Of a stretch of 12,873 bases of DNA, positions 7,021-12,873 are shown one piece after another. Position numbers and translations under genes: made by a program. The stretch covers positions 1 to 12,873 of the forward strand of contig DASTCC010000325.1 in NCBI GenBank assembly GCA_035711465.1, in the 5' to 3' direction. The DNA comes from DASTCC01 sp035711465. GTDB lineage: Bacteria; Acidobacteriota; Vicinamibacteria; Vicinamibacterales; SCN-69-37. The notes under the pieces are model-generated. The model was not told where the DNA came from. It saw only the letters and a list, made by a program, of their open reading frames with translations, and did no database searches. Within the stretch, counting starts at the first letter, position 1. Each line of letters begins with the position of its first letter.

Positions 7021-7041
7021 TGCGGGCTGCGGGCTGCGGGC
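7021..7041 (+). repeat. Heptamer repeat (TGCGGGC)x3
   Basis: Three perfect head-to-tail copies of TGCGGGC lie in the short gap before the permease gene. The same heptamer recurs as an array at 9486-9521, also intergenic. Confidence 0.85.
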
Positions 7042-7052
7042 GGGCCCGGTGC

Positions 7053-7058
7053 TACGAT
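7053..7058 (+). promoter_or_regulatory. -10-like element TACGAT before the permease gene
   Basis: TACGAT ends 12 nt before the ATG. There is no Shine-Dalgarno site and no visible -35. It fits the TAnnnT pattern expected for nearly leaderless genes. Confidence 0.45.
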
Positions 7059-7070
7059 GGCGCGCCCTCC

Positions 7071-7955
7071 ATGCTGATCGCGCTGCTCATCCCGCTCGCA
7101 CTGGCGACGCTGCTCTACACCACGCTGCTCGTTCGCGCGGCGATCGGCCGCCGCGCACGGCCGGCGCCTGAAGCGATCGCGCTCGGCGCCGTCACCAATT
7201 TTTTCGACACGCTCGGCATCGGCTCGTTTGCGCCGACGATGGCGTGGCTGAAGTTTCGCAGCCTGGTGCCGGATCGGCTGATTCCCAGCACCATGCTCGC
7301 CGGTCACACGCTGCCGGCGATGACCCAGGCGATCATCTTCCTGATCCTGCTCGGCGTGTTCGTCGATCCGGTGCTGCTGGTCGGCTGCGTGATCGCGGTG
7401 GTCACCGGCGCGGTCGTCGGCGCCCCGCTGGCACTCCGAACCCGTGTCTGGGTCGTACAGGCGGTTACTGCGATCGCGCTAATCGTCGCCGCCACACTCT
7501 ACGCCGTCAGCAACCTCGATCTGATGCCGGGCGGCGGCGCGGCGTCGTCGCTGCCGGCGTCGCTGACGATCGTCGCGATCGGCGCGAACTTCGTCTTCGG
7601 CGCGCTGCTCAACTTCGGCGTCGGCAACTACGCGCCGACGCTGATCCTGCTCAGCCTGATGGGCATGGATCCAAGGTTGTGCTTCCCGATCATGGCTGGC
7701 GGCGCGGCGCTCGCGGGCGTCGGCGCCAGCACGCGCTACATCGCCATCGGCGAGCTCGATCACCGGATCACCACGGGGATCACGCTCGGCGGCATCCCCG
7801 CGGTGCTCGTCGCCGCGTTCATCGTCAAGAGCATGTCGGTGGAATGGCTGCGCTGGCTGGTGATCGTCGTCGTCCTCTACGCGGCGGTGGTGATGCTGCG
7901 GGCGGCGGCCGGTGGGCGGCGCGAGGCCGGCATTGCTGCGATAATCACCCGATGA
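7071..7955 (+). CDS. TauE/SafE family membrane permease (sulfite exporter type)
   Basis: The protein has 294 residues and about eight hydrophobic segments (near 1-22, 38-58, 78-98, 100-122, 128-147, 163-185, 207-225 and 237-282, the last counted as two). The motif GAVTNFFDTLGIGSFAPT at 39-56 is the family hallmark, and a second, weaker copy, NFGVGNYAPTLILLSLMG, at 184-201 shows the internal repeat of this fold. Family members export sulfite, sulfoacetate or other small anions across the cytoplasmic membrane; the substrate here is not predictable. The start has no Shine-Dalgarno site but a TACGAT element 12 nt upstream; an ATG at 7057 is out of frame. The stop overlaps the next gene as ATGA, suggesting a shared transcript with the small-protein/nucleotidyltransferase module. 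No sulfur-metabolism gene is nearby. Confidence 0.9.
   Translation: MLIALLIPLALATLLYTTLLVRAAIGRRARPAPEAIALGAVTNFFDTLGIGSFAPTMAWLKFRSLVPDRLIPSTMLAGHTLPAMTQAIIFLILLGVFVDPVLLVGCVIAVVTGAVVGAPLALRTRVWVVQAVTAIALIVAATLYAVSNLDLMPGGGAASSLPASLTIVAIGANFVFGALLNFGVGNYAPTLILLSLMGMDPRLCFPIMAGGAALAGVGASTRYIAIGELDHRITTGITLGGIPAVLVAAFIVKSMSVEWLRWLVIVVVLYAAVVMLRAAAGGRREAGIAAIITR
7940..7945 (+). promoter_or_regulatory. Possible internal -10 GATAAT for module 1
   Basis: TGCGATAAT reads like an extended -10 and ends 6 nt before the ATG of the small-protein gene, inside the last codons of the permease gene. It would yield a leaderless mRNA. The ATGA overlap offers a competing explanation, translational coupling. 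Confidence 0.3.
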
Positions 7956-8167
7956 ACGCTGCGGAACGCCGCCGGCGCATGGAGGTCCGTCTCTACAGGA
8001 CGACGGCCGAACACGACCGTGACGACGCCGCCTATTGGGCGGCGTTGCCGGTCGCCGAGCGCGTGTTACAGGTCTGGAGGCTGAGCGAGGCGCAGTATCG
8101 CCTGCGAGGCGACTATCCCGATGCATCAGGACTTCCTCGATCTGTTGCGCGCGTTCATCGACCATGA
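7952..8167 (+). CDS. Small protein of a nucleotidyltransferase module, antitoxin/toxin-like partner (copy 1)
   Basis: This gene encodes 71 residues, highly charged and with no signal peptide. The core reads DDAAYWAALPVAERVLQVW, and the tail GLPRSVARVHRP. The paralogue at 9699 shares D-x-x-(F/Y)-W, a following (I/L)P, the R-V pair, a Trp a few residues later, and a C-terminal LxRSVxRx. Both lie directly before, and overlap, a minimal nucleotidyltransferase gene. Small proteins of this type before such enzymes are common in bacterial genomes and are usually left as hypothetical; the two-gene overlapping layout resembles a toxin-antitoxin or regulator-enzyme pair, which is inference. I chose ATG 7952 over the internal ATG 7979 because it gives the same N-terminal length as copy 2 (Trp at residue 29 versus 28). 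It overlaps the permease stop by 4 nt. Confidence 0.7.
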   Translation: MNAAERRRRMEVRLYRTTAEHDRDDAAYWAALPVAERVLQVWRLSEAQYRLRGDYPDASGLPRSVARVHRP

Positions 8168-8558
8168 CGTCCGGTTCCTCGTCGTCGGCGCGTACGCGCT
8201 TGGCGTTCACGGCCGTCCGCGAGCGACGGGCGACCTGGACGTCTGGATAGAGGCAACGCCGGAAAACGCGGCTCACGTGCTGAAGGCTCTAGCGGCGTTT
8301 GGCGCGCCGCTCGATCGCGTCACGGTTGAGGACTTCAGCCGTCCAGGCGTGGTCTTACAGCTGGGTCTGCCGCCCGTGCGAATCGACATCCTCACAGAGC
8401 TCACCGGCGTCACCTTCGCAGAGGCGTGGCCGGACCGCGTTCAGGCGCCCTTCGGCCCGTTGGCGGTCGACGTCATCGGTAAGGACGCGTTCGTCAGAAA
8501 CAAGCGAGCGCTCGGCCGGCTGAAGGACCTCGGCGACGTCGAGTCGCTCGAACGATAG
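8121..8558 (+). CDS. Minimal nucleotidyltransferase (DUF6036/AbiEii-like), module 1
   Basis: The enzyme has 145 residues. The MNT fold is visible: the phosphate-binding VVGAYAL (21-27), the metal-binding D38-L-D40 in TGDLDVWI, and a third acidic residue D89 in VRIDILTEL. The C-terminal helix region IGKDAFVRNKRALGRLKDLGDVESLE is conserved in copy 2 as IGRADLILNKTASARPQDLLD. Such proteins transfer a nucleotide to a protein or RNA target and occur as toxins or antitoxins in modules like AbiEii/AbiEi and HEPN/MNT. Here the partner is the overlapping 71-residue protein rather than a HEPN domain, so the assignment to either side is open. All three catalytic acids are present, so it should be active. 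The start is supported by GAGG about 11 nt upstream. It overlaps the small gene by 47 nt in the +1 frame, implying coupled translation. Confidence 0.8.
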   Translation: MHQDFLDLLRAFIDHDVRFLVVGAYALGVHGRPRATGDLDVWIEATPENAAHVLKALAAFGAPLDRVTVEDFSRPGVVLQLGLPPVRIDILTELTGVTFAEAWPDRVQAPFGPLAVDVIGKDAFVRNKRALGRLKDLGDVESLER

Positions 8559-8570
8559 CCGCATACACGG

Positions 8571-8584
8571 CAGGCGTTCGCCTG
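8571..8584 (+). terminator. Small hairpin after module 1
   Basis: CAGGCG, TT, CGCCTG is a perfect 6-bp inverted repeat 12 nt past the nucleotidyltransferase stop. No T tract is present, so it is a weak candidate for a 3' end. Confidence 0.3.
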
Positions 8585-8622
8585 AGGTTGCGGCGACGAT
8601 CGCGTGATCGACGGCCTCGCGG

Positions 8623-8628
8623 TACTAT
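8623..8628 (+). promoter_or_regulatory. -10 element TACTAT before the GIY-YIG nuclease gene
   Basis: TACTAT ends 7 nt before the ATG at 8636, which would place the transcription start at or next to that codon and make the mRNA leaderless. No -35 is visible. This favours ATG 8636 over the in-frame ATG 8627, which overlaps the element. Confidence 0.5.
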
Positions 8629-8635
8629 GCGGCCG

Positions 8636-9500
8636 ATGAGCCGGCGGCTGTTCGACACCAAGTTCGGCACGGCGCTGGTCGAGAGCCTGCCCGCGGGACC
8701 CGGCGTCTATCTCTTCCACGACGGCCAGGGCGGCGTTCTCTACGTCGGCAAGGCGAAGAATCTCAGACGCCGGCTGCAGCACTACCGCAACGCCGGCCGC
8801 CGGCGCGTGCACCGCAAGATGCGCCGGCTGGTGCGCGACGCCGCGAGCCTCGAAGTCCGCCCGCTCGCGTCGGAACGCGAGGCGCTCCTCGAAGAGAACG
8901 CGCTGATCCGCGCGCTGCGGCCGCCGCATAACGTCGACGGCGCCTTCGCGTTCCTCTACCCGGCCATCGGCCTCGGTCATCACGACGGCCACGTGCTGCT
9001 CTGCTTCAGCACCAGGCCCGATGACTACGCCACGCTCGGACTGCAGTGGTTCGGGACGTTTCGATCGCGGCCCCGCGCCCGCGAGGCCTTCGATGCGCTG
9101 ATTGAGCTCCTCACGCTCGTCGGCCACGCAAGCCGACGCGCGCAGCTGCCGCCGCATCCGTCGGTGCGCGGGTCCCGCCTGGTCGGCCTGCGGCAGCTTC
9201 CACGCGCGCTCGCCGATCGGCTCGCGCCGTTCGTCGGCGGAGAGAATCGCGCGCTGCTGCCCGCGCTCGCGACCGACCGCGCTCCTGGCCAAGCCACGAG
9301 CCTGCCGCGACGCGGCATATGTCGAAGACTGCCTGCGGCGGCTCGATTCATTCTTCGAGGCCGATACGCGCCGGCTGCGGCGGGTCCTCGACCATCTCGG
9401 GCGGCCGGCCACGTTCGTGCCGCAGGACGAGCGCGACGCGCTGTTCATCGCCGCGCGCTTCGGCGACAGGCCGCGGGCTACTGACTGCGGGCGGCAGTGA
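8636..9500 (+). pseudogene. GIY-YIG excision-repair-type endonuclease (UvrC N-domain/Cho-like), frameshifted
   Basis: The N-terminal domain (about 18-95) carries GVYLF (23-27, the GIY strand), LYVGKAKNLRRRLQHY (35-50, the YIG strand plus catalytic Arg region) and EREALLEENALIRAL, where E87 matches the metal-binding Glu of UvrC and Cho. These enzymes nick damaged DNA. The UvrB-binding and helix-hairpin-helix parts of UvrC are absent, as in stand-alone relatives. The frame is broken: after GGENRALLPALAT the initial frame degenerates into Arg/Ala-rich nonsense, while the +1 frame continues ALLAKPRACRDAAYVEDC and then LGRPATFVPQDERDALFIAA to a stop at 9500. A 4-bp tandem duplication, GACC GACC at 9271-9278, lies at the switch point; removing one unit restores a 286-residue protein. 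The catalytic domain is intact upstream, so a truncated product might keep some activity. It could also be a sequencing error. Confidence 0.8.
9271..9278 (+). repeat. 4-bp tandem duplication causing the GIY-YIG frameshift
   Basis: GACC occurs twice in a row exactly where the coding frame changes. With a single unit the translation reads smoothly as PALATALLAKPRA. Confidence 0.75.
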
Positions 9501-9534
9501 CTGCGGGCTGCGGGCTGCGGGTGCTGACTGCGGA
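9486..9534 (+). repeat. Heptamer array TGCGGGC, second locus
   Basis: TGCGGGC occurs once at 9486-9492, overlapping the end of the nuclease frame, then twice at 9502-9515, followed by degenerate units (TGCGGGT, TGCGGAC). It is the same unit as at 7021-7041. Confidence 0.8.
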
Positions 9535-9558
9535 CTGTTGACGCAGGTCCTCCTACCC

Positions 9559-9576
9559 GACGCGCCCTCGCGCGTC
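9559..9576 (+). terminator. Short GC hairpin between the nuclease gene and module 2
   Basis: GACGCG and CGCGTC pair across a 6-nt loop. No T tract follows. The remaining bases up to the next gene hold a CCCCGAG heptamer and nothing else I can name. Confidence 0.2.
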
Positions 9577-9680
9577 CGGCCCCGAGCTTCGAGTCCCGAA
9601 ACCCGAGCCGGCGAGTCGCGAAGCCACTCGTCTTCAAGACTTATCGAGCCCGCGCTGGGAGCCGCAGGCCGAAGGCTCGC

Positions 9681-9686
9681 TACAGT
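9681..9686 (+). promoter_or_regulatory. -10-like element TACAGT before module 2
   Basis: TACAGT ends exactly 12 nt before the ATG at 9699, the same spacing as at the permease and VWFA genes. No Shine-Dalgarno site or -35 is visible. Confidence 0.45.
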
Positions 9687-9698
9687 ATCCATGTCACC

Positions 9699-9917
9699 AT
9701 GACGCGCCGCGAAGAACGAAGGGCGGGCAGCGCCCGACTGCTGCGGCAGGCAGACGACGGAAGCTTCGACCGGGGGTTCTGGAGATCCATTCCTCCCCAT
9801 CGCCGCGTCGAGCTGATGTGGTACATGGTGGTGGAGTCGCGGGCGTGGAAGGGTCTGGCCGATGGTGAACCCCGACTTCAGAGATCTGTTTGCCGCTTTG
9901 AACGCGGCCCGCGCTGA
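9699..9917 (+). CDS. Small protein of a nucleotidyltransferase module (copy 2)
   Basis: This gene encodes 72 residues and is the paralogue of the 71-residue protein of module 1. The core SFDRGFWRSIPPHRRVELMW and tail EPRLQRSVCRFERGPR align with copy 1 at the F/Y-W, the following P, R-V, a Trp a few residues later, and LxRSVxRx. It is basic, has no signal peptide, and is intact with its own -10-like element. It overlaps the following enzyme remnant by about 53 nt in the +1 frame, as in module 1. If it is the antitoxin of the pair, its survival beside a dead enzyme is the expected order of decay; that is inference. No structural family is recognised. Confidence 0.65.
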   Translation: MTRREERRAGSARLLRQADDGSFDRGFWRSIPPHRRVELMWYMVVESRAWKGLADGEPRLQRSVCRFERGPR

Positions 9918-10136
9918 CTACCTCGTCGTTGGCGCTCACGCGGTGTCGTTCTACGCGGAACCGCGCTTCACGAAGGACCTGGATGTCTGGGTCGAGGCCT
10001 CGCCGGAGAACGCGCCGCGGATTCTGGCGATCAGTCAATCTGGATCATCGGCCGCGCGGATCTGATCTTGAACAAGACGGCGTCGGCCAGGCCGCAGGAC
10101 CTGCTCGATCTCGCGCTGCTGCAGAAACACGCCTGA
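9865..10136 (+). pseudogene. Nucleotidyltransferase of module 2, internal deletion plus frameshift
   Basis: The first part, starting MNPDFRDLFAALNAA if the GTG at 9865 is used (ATG at 9862 is the alternative; GGAAGGG lies upstream), matches module 1. It includes YLVVGAHAV and the D-L-D pair in TKDLDVWVEASPENA. After PRILAI the frame becomes foreign and stops at 10065. The C-terminal part is preserved in another frame from about 10029 (IWIIGRADLILNKTASARP and QDLLDLALLQKHA) to a TGA at 10136. Compared with copy 1, roughly residues 58-114 are missing, including the segment with the third catalytic Asp. The gene therefore cannot make an active enzyme. The loss is about 170 bp and not a multiple of three, which explains the frame change. 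Confidence 0.8.
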
Positions 10137-10159
10137 TGGATCCGCCGCAGCATCGCGGC

Positions 10160-10219
10160 GACCTCGTCTCTGGATCCCCCGACGTCGGCGTCCGCGTAAG
10201 CGTCCATGTCAGGTGCGCG
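10160..10219 (-). other. Decayed duplicate of the rpoC 3' end
   Basis: Positions 10161-10210 align without gaps to 10438-10487, inside the last codons of rpoC, with 41 of 50 bases identical by eye. Translated on the minus strand it reads DMDAYADADVGGSRDE against DMDDYADADFGVFRDE in RpoC, and the open frame runs on past the position of the rpoC stop. It is separated from the true end by 277 bp that include the rpoC terminator. It is not a functional gene. Confidence 0.75.
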
Positions 10220-10347
10220 TCATTGCCTGGATGATGACGCCCCCTGCACTCCGCCAGGCGCGCTCGCTACGCGGTGGGCCCGAGCCCCACTCCGTTCGCA
10301 CGCGCCTCCGCCCGCAGCGTGAGGCGGCGACCGTCTTTCGCCGGGCC

Positions 10348-10387
10348 AAGAAAACGAAAAAGGGCGCGCCAGATAACTGGCGCGCCC
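10348..10387 (-). terminator. Rho-independent terminator of rpoC
   Basis: On the minus strand GGGCGCGCCAG, a TTAT loop and CTGGCGCGCCC make a perfect 11-bp stem followed directly by TTTTTCGTTTTCTT. It lies about 44 nt past the rpoC stop and is the only textbook intrinsic terminator in the window. Nothing comparable serves the plus strand. Confidence 0.95.
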
Positions 10388-10399
10388 TCGAATATCAGG

Positions 10400-10421
10400 C
10401 CCCGAGCCCCGAGCGCCCGAG
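10400..10421 (+). repeat. Heptamer CCCCGAG tandem, near the rpoC stop
   Basis: CCCCGAG occurs twice in tandem, followed by a related CGCCCGAG. A single CCCCGAG is also present at 9580-9586 in the gap before module 2. Confidence 0.6.
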
Positions 10422-10430
10422 TAGCGAGCG

Positions 10431-10437
<7 letters not shown>
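10418..10437. repeat. Inverted repeat overlapping the rpoC stop codon
   Basis: CGAGTAGCG, AG, CGCTACTCG form a perfect 9-bp inverted repeat. The rpoC stop and its last Glu codon lie in one arm. The loop of 2 nt is too tight for an RNA hairpin without opening a pair, so a DNA-level role or chance are both possible. Confidence 0.5.

Positions 10438-12873
<2,436 letters not shown>

Noticed and set aside
4577..7307. Two long minus-strand frames (4577-5896 and 5913-7307)
   Set aside because: They are antisense to clearly recognisable lipoprotein and response-regulator genes and show only Arg/Ala/Asp/Val-rich sequence.
7952..8167. RTTAEH in the copy 1 small protein read as a HEPN RX4-6H motif
   Set aside because: The protein is only 71 residues, shorter than a HEPN domain, and the motif is absent from copy 2.
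9271..9278. Programmed frameshifting at the GIY-YIG switch point
   Set aside because: There is no slippery heptamer or stimulatory structure that I can see; a 4-bp duplication explains the shift fully.
9486..9534. Heptamer array considered as a CRISPR or an origin repeat
   Set aside because: The units are 7 bp with no spacers, and no DnaA-box or AT-rich region is present.

Overview
The window reads as a high-GC chromosomal segment, most likely from an Acidobacteriota of the Vicinamibacteria type. The strongest hint is the 663-residue protein of the acidobacterial VWFA-related family (TIGR03436), supported by the GC-rich coding style, the lineage-type lipoproteins and the GC-rich heptamer repeats between genes. 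This assignment is an inference; there is no rRNA or tRNA in the window. I saw no CRISPR array, insertion sequence or phage gene.

Layout. (a) 1-3084, minus strand: read in the direction of transcription, a secreted VWFA-related protein, a 3' fragment of a DinB-family gene, a small exported protein, and the N-terminal membrane half of a fused transporter/spermidine-synthase-like protein that runs off the left edge. (b) 3085-3263: divergent intergenic region with a terminator-like hairpin and a perfect 13-bp tandem duplication. (c) 3264-6962, plus strand: a radical SAM protein with an unusual cysteine spacing, a lipoprotein, an orphan NarL/LuxR-type response regulator, and a second lipoprotein with a recurrent 'QGYWK' C-terminal domain, closed by a 13-bp-stem hairpin. 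(d) 7071-8558, plus strand: a TauE/SafE-type permease overlapping by ATGA a two-gene module of a 71-residue protein and a minimal nucleotidyltransferase. (e) 8636-9500: a GIY-YIG (UvrC N-domain/Cho-like) nuclease gene broken by a 4-bp tandem duplication. (f) 9699-10136: a second, paralogous copy of the small-protein/nucleotidyltransferase module in which the enzyme has lost about 57 central residues and its reading frame. (g) 10137-10430: intergenic region with a decayed copy of the last 17-20 codons of rpoC, the rpoC terminator and GC heptamers. (h) 10431-12873, minus strand: the C-terminal 813 residues of RNA polymerase beta'.

How it fits together. The left part and the right end are ordinary housekeeping or envelope genes. 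The stretch from about 7950 to 10430 behaves like an accessory patch: duplicated toxin-antitoxin-like modules, one intact and one decaying, a frameshifted nuclease between them, heptamer repeats, and a displaced duplicate of the rpoC 3' end.

A theme across the window is that at least six genes carry a TAnnnT -10-like element 7-13 nt before the start codon and usually no clear Shine-Dalgarno site, which predicts leaderless or nearly leaderless mRNAs. The main limits are that family assignments come from motif recognition without database searches, and that the two frameshifts seen could in part be sequencing or assembly errors.
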